From Epiperipatus broadwayi (taxonomy: Eukaryota; Onychophora; Udeonychophora; Euonychophora; Peripatidae): a DNA stretch of 64,000 nt. Position 1 is the first letter of the stretch. Every line of letters starts with the position of its first letter. Under the pieces are notes generated by a model. That model made no database searches and was not told the DNA's origin. It saw nothing but the letters and a program-made list of their open reading frames with translations. The position numbers and the translations under genes were made by a program. Of this stretch, positions 36,641 through 48,016 are shown one piece after another. The stretch is taken from assembly GCA_028023455.1 (NCBI GenBank), contig JAQFVV010000012.1, forward strand, positions 15,456,364-15,520,363, written 5' to 3'.

Positions 36641-39330
36641 TGAAAGCCTTATCGAAGGAATGTATCTAAAAACAACTATAATAAAAGAAGCGCTAGCCTG
36701 AAGGCATCAGGGGACAATATACATAGCTCTGGAAAGTTTGAAGAGAGACATCTTTGTTGTAGAGAAGTGCAGTAAACTCTGTGCGTTTTAAATAGTGTTT
36801 CGATTATGATGAAGGGCTAGAACATCAGGAATCTGGCTACGGTTCCTGAAGCCCTTTGAGAATCTTCAATGAAGCTGCTAAATTCTTTCCGGATAAATCA
36901 GGCTGCCAAAATCAAATAAAATGCTGTTCAAGTAATCAATCAAGTGGTGCCTACATTTTACCAACTCGGACGTGTAACCTAAGGAGCCCAGCCCAGAAGA
37001 AATGGGTAATATATTTCTATAATGAACCTTAAACTTTCTGGCCAGTTCCGAACTTTACTTTACATTCCCTTTAAGAGCTCTTCTCATTTATAATGTAATA
37101 ATACTCTGTGAAAAACCTTTTATTTATGCTATTTTAACTTTCATAGTAATTCTCTCAACCTCTAGTCTTTAACTTTCCTTTCTTACGTGCTGGTTCATTT
37201 ATTTTATTATGTATATTTATTGAGTAAATTTATTGATGTTGTTATTTTTAATTATATGCCAATAATCCTTCGACTCGATGATCTCCTTCGTTTTTTTTGC
37301 CTTACACAAGTAATATAAACTTAATTCTGATAGTTAATTCTCGCCCATTAGAACTAGATTAATACAGTTCTATCAATCATCGAGTCGAAAGAAATTCTTA
37401 TTGTTTGTTATTTTTATAATTGGCTAATAATAAATTATTAGCTCCGCTTCTAATCTATGCCTTAGCTATTTTCTCGTATTCATTAATATTTATTTATTCA
37501 TATATAATCTTAAATGGTTTTTTGTAAAAGGGCCGATAAAGGAATCAAATAAATATATTCTAATCCAACTTTTTCCTTTTCTATTAAGATTCAGGACGGG
37601 CACGAGGTTTGGGGCATAACTAATATAATTTTATAAATGCTTTGAAATAGTTTACTTAAAAGCTCATTTGACTTTAATTAATTTGATCAAGTCATCATGT
37701 AGAGCATTCTATCATTGGGTTTTATTTTCAAACGATGACTATTAAGTCATCATCTTCAACGTTGCTGGCGTAGGGCTATCGTTCGTTTCGCAGGCTTGTC
37801 GGTGATATTTCTGATATTTTAATTATAGAGGAAGAAAGCACTTCCCCCCCCACTTGTATTATATTTGGAACACCAAAGGCTCATGGTTACGACTCGGCCT
37901 GGCTTTCCCGTGTTCACGTCTACTTAAAGGGCATAAGACTTGTCATATGCAAGCCGCCATACTACTTTTAAATCACTGACCAGCTATTATCTTTCATGTT
38001 CCTTTTACTTTATAGCTCTAAGTCGTCAGCACCGTTACCTCTCTGTTCCAGTAAAGCCCACTCTGATGCTCGTAATTCGTGATGAAGTGATTTCAATTAA
38101 AGTCGAACAAATTCTCCGTTATATCTCAAAATAAGTTTTTTAATAAAGATTAAAGTTATGCCCTAAATACATATCTTGCTCTTCGTGAATGGATTTGCGA
38201 ATGTGAAAATAAATATCACATTCTTTTGTATAAAATTAGAGTAATAATTTCCTTTACTAATGAACACCTTTATCTGCCTTTATTTTTTTGTGAGGGGCAT
38301 AGACATAGAATTCCAATATTGCGGACTACTCATTGGCATATAATAAGGACCGCCACTCTTATCATATTCATAAACTTTGTTTAAGGACTAGAATTAATTC
38401 ATATAATCATTATTTACAATTCAAACAAAATAAACTATTATTATTAAATATTTTCTAAACACACTTGGTTTCTTAGTTTCTTAATTATCTTATTCAATAA
38501 TTATTTTTAATGTTAATGCTCGCTGTCTGTGTTGGCAACCCGAACATATACATATGATTCGATTTAAAAGTATCTTAAGTTAATTAATTATCCGATATTA
38601 GTGTCAGTTCAGGGGTCTCTAATCCTCACCAACCGTTGAGCTAGTTTCTTGGCGCATAGCACTGTGCCGTCAATTTCTACTAATCTGAGTTGGTTCAGCT
38701 GAGTTTGGAACCGACTTGCGTTCAGGTGATAGTGCTTTTTCATCTGGTACAGTAGTCACTTGACAGTGTATTTTGTTGTTCGAACATTGAATACGTTGTG
38801 TATTTTCAAACTTCTTAAGAATAACTTAATTAATTCAGGTGAAGTATATATCTTGCTATTAGTTAGTATTTGTTAGCCTCATAGAGTTAGGCTTAGTTAA
38901 TAATTTTGAATATGCTTATGGAGTAGATAAAATCTTCCATCCTTATTGTATTGTATTTCCATGAGTTGATAGTGCTTGTCCCCAAAAGAGGGTTATTATA
39001 TTGTATTTGTCAGTGATGATAATCACATTTATAAGCATTAAAAATCCCATGAGAGAGGATGGTGCTTTCTTGGTGTTTTCCTATTCCCAGATGTACTGTA
39101 GAAGAGTTCCAGACATCTTACTTTTTGCCTTGAAGTTAGGTATTTTTGAAAGCCACCATATTCTTTTCCAGCTCTGAGGAGCCTAGTATTTTTATATTTT
39201 TTTTTTGCCTATCATTCATGATGACTTAATGTGAATTCCACCACAGTAGGTGATGTTGCATTTGTTTTAGATTAGTGATGACAAGATATGCTTGTTTGAG
39301 GAAATTTGTTTCTTCAGGTAGTGGCAGCTA
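36640..39330. other. Higher-complexity, relatively GC-rich block, unassigned
   Basis: Composition is clearly less AT-rich than the flanks at 36690-37040, 37720-38135 and 38520-38790. Features include an inverted pair TTCGACTCGATGAT / ATCATCGAGTCGAA (37268-37281 and 37377-37390), a C8 run near 37844 and several possible donor sites such as CAG-GTGATA near 38723. It could be old LTR or other transposon DNA, or untranslated exons of a nested gene. No open frame shows a protein family, and the plus-strand frame at 37940-38134 has none either. Confidence 0.35.
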
Positions 39331-41060
39331 ATTTTTGGCTCATAGGTATATTAATGTTTGAATTGTGTTGCTATGATAGTTTTATCACGCACAAGCTAAC
39401 CTACAATAAGTTATATTTATTTTAAAGTATGTTAAATATGCATATGGTATAAGTGGCAATTCACACATATTAATTTAATATTTTCATTCAGAGTTTTGCC
39501 GCTGGATTTGTAAGTCTGTTACATTATTAACTTTAAAATATTGAGGGAATATTTTATGTGGACTAAATGTATTTAAAAGAGTATAACTTATCTCTGATGA
39601 ATGAATGTCCATACACTTAACTTAGTTTTATTTTAAGATTAGCTTAGTCTAATTTAAAAATGTATCATTAGTTAAATATTAGTTATGTCAGTATTGCTAG
39701 TTATAGTTTTCAAAATATATGATTTTCTAGCTTAGCGTTTGTTAAGTTTAGGATTATAAAATTAAGTTAGAGGTTCAAATATAAACCTAGTTTTGTGTAT
39801 AATTCTGATTACTAGATGATACCATAATATTTTAAAATATTTTAATTAAAAAAAAATAGTAGTGTGCTCATTAAATACAGACATTATAATTAAAGTTAAA
39901 GATTGTAAAATCACTATTTATTAAAAGAGATTAAAATTGAATAGCCTTAGCCTGTTATTAAGTATACTAATGTAAACTAAAGGAAATTGTTAAAAGTCAA
40001 AATACTTATATTAAATCCCAGTGTGATATTGGCAATGTTTGTAGTCCATTAAATTTGTAAGAATTTCTTATTGTTCTTAATAAACCAAATTATTATTATT
40101 TCAAAAGTTTTGTTTTGTTTGTTTTGCTTTTATATGAAAATATATTATTGTCTTGGATTCCAAATTCACAAAATCTTAAGTTTCTAAAATTTATTAAATC
40201 TTCAATTCAGAAGTTCACAAATATATCATAAAGTTAATTAAATATATTTGATATTGGCTTAGAAAATTAGAAAGTTATGTTAAAGTAAGTGATTCTCATA
40301 TTAAATCACAATAATATATAATTGCATTATAGCAGATACTTAATTAAATGTTTAGTTAAAAGTTTATTTTAAATTATCAGTATATCTTTTCAGATTAAAG
40401 ATTATGTAATATCAGATTAAGAATCTAAGTACTTAAGAAGAATATTTTTAATTATTGTTATTTTAAAAGCTGCACATTATATTATATTCATTGCACATCA
40501 TCTGTATCATCTTAAATCTTGTATGTCTAAAGAATTTAATCCATCTGCATTTGAGGTCTTTAGTAGGTTGTCTATGAGTATAGGAAAGGCATAAAAAGTA
40601 CCCTTGCCCTTTTCTTTGCTCAAGTAATGTCTTGGATAATATTTGTTTTATATATTATTTTAAGATTGCACTATAAGGTTGTTATTTTGTGATCAGCTAA
40701 GATATTATTTGTTTATTAATCTCAGAAATTCTTTAATTGGCAACTTAACTTAAATTTTTAATTTTGCACAAGAGTTTTACTTTAGAAATCCCTGAGGTTG
40801 TTGTTTTATTGAATAGAATTTAGTAAGGGAATCTTTTTAATCAGAGTATCATTATTCTTATTCAGAAAGTGTATGATCTATTGGTAAGACTAATATGGTA
40901 AGCATTGATTAGTGACTTTAGATAATTTTTTGTATGGTTTATTAAATTATTAATATGCTGTAGTAGTTATAGTTCATCAGTATTGGATTTGATCTTTACT
41001 TGATTATACATCTCTGGATCATCATCTCTTTTCTTTAAATTTATTGTAACCCACTGAGCC
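39330..41060. other. Gene-free AT-rich intron
   Basis: Nothing beyond AT-rich sequence with scattered TAAGTTAG-like words. Confidence 0.5.
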
Positions 41061-41065
41061 GAGTC

Positions 41066-41462
41066 GTTAAGAGTCTCTCATTTCATCCCATTTCATTTCA
41101 CTCTCATTTCATCCCATCTCATTTCAGTTTCTTTTCTCATTTCATCTCATTTTCATCATCTTTCTTTTACATTTCATCTATCATCTCATCCATTTCTAAA
41201 TCATGTATTTCATCTCTTCTCCTTTCATCTATATTTACTATTTATCATTTCATCCATATCATCTAATCCATTTCTAAATCATGTATTTCATCTCTTCTTC
41301 TCCTTTCATCTCTCTCCACTACATATCATTTCATCCCTTGTTTCTTTCATTTCTTTTCATTTTTTCTTCTCACTCATTTTCATTCTCTCTTTTCTTTTCC
41401 TTTTTCATTTCATTTTTCTCTCTTTCCCTTTTCCTTTCTCTCTTTCTACTCTATTCTTTTAG
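41066..41462. repeat. Polypyrimidine simple repeat (TTTCATCTC-like)
   Basis: About 400 bp where the plus strand is almost purely T and C with regular A, made of variants of TTTCATC(T/C)C. A 37-bp segment around CATTTCTAAATCATGTATTTCATC occurs twice (near 41190 and 41269). It merges into pure CT-rich DNA before a TA run at 41473. Its Ser/Phe-rich translations are artefacts of composition. Confidence 0.8.
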
Positions 41463-41499
41463 GTTACAATACATATATATATATATATCACATTAGTCC

Positions 41500-43277
41500 A
41501 CAAAAATCATGAAACCTGTAGCAGACTATAATAGTTACAAATAGTATTATTTTAAGGCTAAGCTATTTACCATTGAAAAAATGCACAGTTCTCTGTGACT
41601 TGATCTACTTGTGACTGTTGATTGTCATGTGTTGTAACTTTTTATTTGTATAAAAAAGAGAAAGCGATAAGTGTATACTGTAAAAGATTTAATCCTTATT
41701 CTGAGCTAGCTAGCATTCAAAATTAGCACAATTATTAGAGAATCTTACTCCCCCTCCATGAGTTACTCACTACGATACTATAAATAGTTTTTTTTTTGTT
41801 TAATTGATTTTAATAAACAACTTCTCTTATCAAGTTTATACTTAATGGCCAAATATGCACTATTAATTAATTATCTAGCTCCAAAATTGATATACTACAA
41901 TGAATTTTGTTAAGAGGGTGATAGGCATTGGTAAACTATCGAGGTAATGATAGTTTTTGTTTATAGTACTGTAATAGCTAATTGCTCTATCTAACTTTGG
42001 ATAAAGAACTTATAATAACTACTTATCAAACTTATCTATTTGATTTAAGATATAGTATTTGCTATTTAATTATTAGATTTATGCTATAATCATCTTTTTC
42101 CATTAACTCTCATTTTATACTATACTTGTGTATACATGTTTGTGTATTTATTTGCGATGTCCAAAAATTCTAGATTACACTTATAATTTTTTTCTTGCAA
42201 AGTTTTTTTTAAGAAAATTCATATTTTATTACAAAAAAATTAAACTAATGTGCAATACGAAAGTAAATGGGATTTCTTTAACTTGCAAATTATAATATTC
42301 CCATTATATAATAATTGAAAACATTCAATTTAATATAAGTAAATTATGCTCAATCTCACAAAATCAATCAATATTGAAAGAATTTTGCCACATTTTACTT
42401 TATATTTTATATAAGTATAATTCCATAGAGAATAAATATCAATAAGCCACACCAATATAACGACATTTTTATCAATTTAAATATATGTATATAGCATATT
42501 ATCTATTACTGGTTTGCTGAATTTATTGTGTAATTTTGAACCACTGGTAATTAAAAAACATTTACTTCATAATGAATCTGAAATAATTTCTTACATAATT
42601 ATTATAGAAGTTAGCAATGTTATTGAATCAAACATACAAGATAACACATCCTATCATACAGTAAAATGTCTTGAGATTTACATAACAAGGCACATAATCA
42701 ATGAGCCATGAATGTTTTTTATTGTTGCTTGTTATATATTTATTTTTCTACATTCATTATTTTATTAATATGACTTGTCTCAAGCAAACCATTTAAAATA
42801 TCCTATACAAGCATAAGAAATTAAAAGGTTCGTATTATAGATATTAAAGAGCACTGTATAGTTTAGTGCAATGGCAAACTGGTGGACTCTGGAGATCAAG
42901 GTGTAATTCCAGCTTTTGGCAAACACTATTAGATTATTTATTTATTAAAGTAATCCATTATTATTATTATAAAAAATTATTGAATTCTTTATTTACTAAT
43001 TATATTCCCACATTAGTTATTAAAATTACCCAAGACTTTAGTCTTAATCTTTTTTTACTATTTTGAGCTTATAAGAAGAGAAAATTGTTTACCGATGTAC
43101 ATTTTTCATGTCAAGTTTATTATGATTAGGATATAATACATCTAGTTAATCAAGCCCATTTGATGTGAATATGCTTTCAGATTATATAGTATAAGAAACT
43201 TATAGGATAACTATTGATAATAGATAATGGGCAAAACATTAGTGAATAAACATATCCAATTTTTGATAAATGTTCAC
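41500..43277. other. AT-rich intron with a possible SINE trace
   Basis: Mostly featureless AT-rich DNA. At 42871-42910 an A-box-like ATGGCAAACTGG and, at tRNA-like spacing, a B-box-like GGTGTAATTCC suggest a degraded tRNA-derived SINE on the plus strand; this is weak. Nothing else found. Confidence 0.35.
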
Positions 43278-44752
43278 TTTAGCGGCCCCAATATGTTGGC
43301 CCTCTATTGTTTAAAATTATAACTAAATTTTTTGAAAATCTTACATATATGCTACTATATTACAATTACATTAAAATGTATTCAATGTAAATTATGTACA
43401 TACTACTATATTATAATTACGTTAAAATTTATTCAAATGTAAAAGATAATAAAAAAAACATTTACCTTTTTAAACATAATTGTGTTCTATGCATACTAGG
43501 AAGTTGGAGGAAAAAGTGGTATTGCTGTATCTACTCCGGAAGGCAAATTCATGCAGGTACGATGAAAACAAAGCTCTGCTGATACCAGATTGGAATTTCA
43601 GCGTACGCTTTGCTCTCATCCACATATTTTCAATATTCTGGTTGTGTATGGCTTGTTCTTCGGGATGCACGAAGTTGTCTTGATGGATGACAATCAAAAG
43701 CATATATACACCATTGTTGACACTGCTGATGTTATTGTATGCAGCCCAACCATCTGAAATAATGTGCATACCTGATAAAATGTATTGCTGTATCAGGCCC
43801 TCCAGTGTATCAGCCATCCTGTCTGGAATTTCTGTCAAGAAGCACTTCCTTGATCCTCTTTTTATACTGCCAAAGACCCAATGACCTCTTCATATAGTCC
43901 CCCCATGGTATTGGCAGTGGAAATAATAAGTCTCGTCAATTTCAATGACTAATGGCTCCCCATAGTCATCAAATCCACAAGAACCATCGAATTTGTGTCA
44001 AAATATCTGGCACATTCCTCCCAGCAAAAATGAGCCCAGTCAATTATTATTTTCTTGCTGATGCCGGTCTCATGCACAATGTATTCTTGGGGCAAATTAT
44101 GCGCACAAAAATACACTATGTTTATTAATTGTTCCCAGAGGCAGATGACTTTGGGAAAAGAAAGACCCCTTTCTGATTGAGCTGCGATGCGACATATTTT
44201 ACATTGCCATCTACATCCATCTAAACCTGTAGAATACATCACCAGCGAACAACGAAGACCACACTGTTAGCATAAGGCATAGTTTTTCAGAAGGAGTCTT
44301 CATGCAAGCCATTTGAAGGCCAATTCTCAAGTTTGGATGGCATTCCATAACTGATGCATATTCCAGTCTTCTGCCAGAATAGCAGCAACATTCAAAATTT
44401 CATCATCTGCAACTAAACATGTAGCAGCCATTTTTTCCAACTATAAAACTGTACACTTGTGCGTGTAATTTAAACTTTTGAACACAAAGGGTGTCTTTTT
44501 TTTTAACGTGCTATAAATGTAGATAGTTTAAATTCTTAAGTTTCAAATAAATTAAAACTAATGATTTTAATTAATGTCATGTAATTAATCCAACATTCAA
44601 ATTCTTTAAAAAGGTAAATGTTTTTTTTATTATTATCTTTTACATTTGAATAAATTTTAATGTAATTGTAATATAGTAGTATATACGTAAAATTTTTGAA
44701 AAATTTAGTTATAATTTTAAACAATAGAGGCCAATATATTGGGGCCGCTAAA
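43278..44752 (-). mobile_element. Merlin-type DNA transposon
   Basis: Terminal inverted repeats begin TTTAGCGGCCCCAATAT and run about 150-190 bp, continuing through CTATTGTTTAAAATTATAAC on both sides. The left copy has a small internal duplication around 43350-43440. An ISXO2/IS1016-type DDE transposase lies between them on the minus strand, which defines the Merlin superfamily. I could not find the expected 8-9-bp target duplication (flanks ATGTTCAC and ATAACCCT do not match). Confidence 0.85.
43470..44431 (-). pseudogene. Merlin (ISXO2-like) transposase, frameshifted
   Basis: The start is a good ATG at 44431 (MAATCLVADDEILN). After an early stop, frames give CRWQCKICRIAAQSERGLSF (zinc-ribbon-like cysteines), YIVHETGISKKIIIDW (helix-turn-helix type), then the DDE domain: SLKLTRLI in place of the first acidic block, WVFGSIKRGSRKCF-like sequence in another frame, IISDGWAAYNNI (second Asp) and IHNQNIENMWMRAKRTLK (final Glu). 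It ends at 43470. At least one stop and two frameshifts make it dead. ISXO2-type enzymes cut and paste the element through its inverted repeats. Confidence 0.85.
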
Positions 44753-45365
44753 ATAACCCTTTACCTAATTTTTATTTTAATATAGGGCTTTTCAAGTTTT
44801 TTTAAATTAATATTTACAAAAGCTATTTACTAACACTAAGATTCATTAGATTTTATGAAGTATATGAGCCATATATCTTGCAGAAATTCTTTGAAAATTA
44901 TATTTTTTCTAATATTTAAAAAATTTGTAACATATTAGTAATATATATATTTAATTATCATATTTAATATAAAATAACATTCTACAAAAGTGTATAGACA
45001 ATTAATAAATAATACAGACTTACTTTGATAAAGATGCTCTGCATTAAAAGCCTGATTTAGCAATTTTTTGAAATTTATCATTGTATTATTTAATAATTAT
45101 CCATATTATTATTGTGAACTATTGTATTTTACTATGGTTTATATATTTTTAATATATATATATATATTAATATCAAATAAAATAAATATAATAATCAAAA
45201 TATTCTAAAATAACATTACAAAATTGAATATGCCTTTTTCAAATTAAACATAAAGTCTTAGATTTTATATTTAATTTTATATAGATATATTCAATTTTGT
45301 AGTGTTATTTTAGAATACTTTGATTATTATATATATAAAATTATATATTTTATAATTACAAGCTT
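44753..45365. other. AT-rich intron with a short inverted repeat
   Basis: Around 45175-45330, the words ATTATAATCAAAATATTCTAAAATAAC and their reverse complement form an AT-rich hairpin. Otherwise nothing found. Confidence 0.4.
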
Positions 45366-45600
45366 ATCAAATTAAGTCACGTGATATATGACTTGATTTT
45401 ATTTACTATTATAATTTTGCTTTTAAGTCTTAAGCAATGTTATATTGCTAAGGCTATTAATATATGGTGTGGTTGAAGAGTTTTCAGACCCATATAATTA
45501 TTTAAGTTAGATAGCTAGTTTTGAAAACATATAGATGTCTGAAAATTTCAGATTTTCTGCTTAATAATTAAGGATCAGATAAGTGCTGGCCTTGAGTTGG

Positions 45601-45797
45601 TATTTTAGATCTATTAAGCATCACATGATCACTATCTTATACTAGCGCATAATTGTTTATAAACAAAGCAAAACTCTCCATACAGTATTGCCACCCTGTG
45701 CCAACCAGAGTAAGCCTTCTGGCATTCATTGATTATTCTGGTTGGCACAGGGTGGCAATACTGTATGGAGAGTTTTGCTTTGTTTATTTTAGATCTA
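45601..45797 (+). mobile_element. 171-bp insertion ending in a perfect hairpin
   Basis: Direct repeats TATTTTAGATCTA at 45601-45613 and 45785-45797 flank 45614-45784. The empty site is visible by comparison with the related unit near 22330-22350. The inserted DNA ends in a hairpin with arms of about 48 identical bases (45662-45709 and 45737-45784, containing CCACCCTGTGCCAACCAGA). It might instead be a TA-flanked MITE, but the 13-bp duplication favours retrotransposition. Perfect arms suggest recent origin. Confidence 0.7.
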
Positions 45798-45816
45798 GTG
45801 TTTGAAATATCCTAGT

Positions 45817-45862
45817 GCCTCACTGAGGAGAGCCAATAGCTTGAAACTGATTTGGTGATGGG
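45817..45862 (+). ncRNA. Degenerate hammerhead motif
   Basis: CTGAGGA (45823-45829, allowed CTGANGA) is followed by a helix II with GAGC pairing to GCTT (one G-T pair), then GAAAC. CCTCA before the core can pair with TGGGG after the cleavage region (five pairs). The NUH cleavage triplet is not intact (GGTGA), so it is probably inactive. Helix II is better than in the 22.36-kb copy. Confidence 0.4.
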
Positions 45863-46023
45863 GATAATTTCTAGATAGAAATTTTTAAATGCTTTCTCTT
45901 GGGCATTTATCAATAAAGCTTGTTAGAGCTATTAGCATGCTCATTATTTTATTTTATATATATTAGTATATATATATGTGTATGTGTGTTAATACTATAT
46001 CTTTTTATATATATATAATTTAG

Positions 46024-46190
46024 GGAAGTAAATATTTCTGTGACATGTGCTAAGAATTATTCATTCAGTATTTTCCGCCAGACCCCAGACCAAGCATATC
46101 AGTATGCAGCTCAAAGAATGGCTCAGATCTATTTGGATGAAACCCGAAATATGAGAAATCTTATTTATAGGGACCATAATCTCAGAGAAG
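46024..46190 (+). CDS. Exon B of the cysteine-rich surface protein gene
   Basis: Acceptor AATTTAG at 46017-46023; donor AAG-GTAATC at 46191. The first base completes the Arg codon begun at 1869, and the last base starts an Asp codon completed at 53221. It encodes about 55 residues: REVNISVTCAKNYS (two N-x-S sequons and one Cys), then a helical stretch PDQAYQYAAQRMAQIYLDET and IYRDHNLRE. Balanced codon use stands out from the AT-rich introns. Confidence 0.85.
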
Positions 46191-48015
46191 GTAATCTGAA
46201 GATCGCAATTGAATTTTGTTTTTTAATGTAATTGTTTATGAGTTGAGAGACATGTTAACAACTTTTAGTAATGATCATTGTTAAAGGATAGCAAGCTTTT
46301 GCAATGATTACACCTGTCCTAAATAAAAGTGATAAATCACCATGTTGTTGTTTTTTTATTGTTTTTTTTTTTTTTTGAGATTTGATACAACAAATTGTAT
46401 GAAGTTTAACTGCATGTGCACTCATGAATGATTATTAATAATTGTTGTGTATAATGGTCCATCAATATCTTACTGCTCAGCAATTTTTATCGTGTGATTT
46501 TGATGATTTAATTAAGTTAACATAATCTCTTAGGGGACTATAATAATACCACTATAATGTGATTTACACAAATTTATATCGTATTATAGTATTAATAAAA
46601 TAATTAAATTAATTATTATTCAGGAATTCATAAGAATTTAAGAGTGCCAGAAGCTAGAGCTGGGCCACCTAGGGATCTTGAGCTCCAGAGTCTGATGTTC
46701 TACCACTCCAGAGCACATTATAATATTTATAAAGATGAGCTCAAAGATTAACATAGTTTGTTGGTGCCAAGAAATGATATAAATATTTTAGTTTGAACAA
46801 TTGAAATGTGATTATTGTGCTGTTATAATCCACTTTCATTAGTTATTAGTATATAAAGGAAAACAAAATATCACTTTTCATTTTTTTCTAAATTTATTTT
46901 ATTACTAAACAAAATCCTATCTAATAAATTTCATATGGAAAGTTTAAAGATTTTTCCTCATTCAAAAAATTAATAATTTTAAAATATGTTTTGTAAAAAT
47001 ATTTTTTTATTTGCATTATATATATATATGCCTTAATGTAATGGAAAATAATAATAACTAGATAAAAACCTGCCTGACCTACAAATGTATCACAGCGGTG
47101 GCAAATGTAATGGAAACTAACTGGATAAAAAGCCAAATTAATATGTATTTCTGATCACCAACAGTAATAAATATAATAGTAAGTATGAACTTATTACCAA
47201 TAATATGTCCCATAAATTTAGATAATTAATGATAAGCAAGGCTGATTGTTCAATAAATGCCCTACAGACTTGGGTCACCAGAATGTAATAGAAAATATTA
47301 TAAACCAAGTAGCTTTTTCCAGTTATGCTCTACATAATTGAGCAATCCAAAATATAATGAATAAATGCTATACTTACGTAGCCAAAATATAACTAATAAA
47401 TAGATAAATAAATTAATTAATCTACAAATATGTTTATGATAATTTAGATTTACATCTATAATGGATTCATAAAATTTATAAGTTGCCAATGGATCCTAAA
47501 GATACATGGTCTTTGATCAGCGAAAGGAGAATAAAATTCAATACATTATTTTTTTATTTATTCAGCTGTAATCTAACATCAGTCACTGTATATTTCTAAT
47601 TTATCTCTGTCAGATTGCAATTACCAAATATGACCTCTAAATAAAATCATTAACACATATAGTCAAAAAAGGATTAATTACAAAGCGTCTCTCACATATA
47701 TATATATAAAAAAAAATGTAATGGAAATTTTATTATTCTTATATCATTTTTTTATTACAATAATTGTTATTATGTAATTTAAATTAAATTATATGGAGTA
47801 TTGGTTATGTTTTAAATTTAGATTTGTTTCTTTAAAAAAATAATGCATTAGTAATTGATTTAAGTCTGACTTACTTGATTTTCCTTTTTTTTTTTTTACA
47901 TTTAAGAGTATACAAAATGATAAAATGAGATTGCATTAATAATTTAAAATTATTCTTATATCTTCTCCTTTACTTTTTTTGCATTTCTTCATATATTCAT
48001 ATATATTAATTTTTA
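46191..48015. other. Second intron, 5' part, with a possible SINE
   Basis: At 46640-46720 the minus strand reads like a tRNA-derived SINE head: A-box-like TGGAGTGGTAGAACA (plus 46696-46710) and B-box-like GAGCTCAAGATCCC (plus 46673-46686). From about 47030 to 47480 a loose, strongly diverged array repeats words like CCAAAATGTAATGGAAA with a period near 50-60 bp. The rest is AT-rich without features. Confidence 0.4.
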
Positions 48016-48016
48016 G

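Larger units (their letters stand above)
45366..45940 (+). mobile_element. Second hammerhead-type repeat, diverged, with nested insertion
   Basis: This plus-strand copy follows the unit at 22063-22447: TGACTTGATTTT, CTATTAATATATGGTGT, TTAGATAGCTAG, CATATAGATGTCTGAAA, then the ribozyme region, then AAAGCTTGTTAGAG. It is much diverged and is interrupted at 45614-45784. It proves that the unit is a dispersed family and not unique to the gypsy LTR. Confidence 0.7.

Noticed and set aside
36690-37620. LTR of another retrotransposon
   Set aside because: Composition suggests it, but I found no matching second copy, TG...CA ends or target duplication.
41281-41496. Ser/Phe-rich small protein
   Set aside because: It is the translation of a CT-rich simple repeat.
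45662-45784. Simple Tc1/mariner MITE
   Set aside because: TA flanks fit, but a longer 13-bp duplication around 45614-45784, confirmed by the homologous empty site, points to a larger insertion unit.
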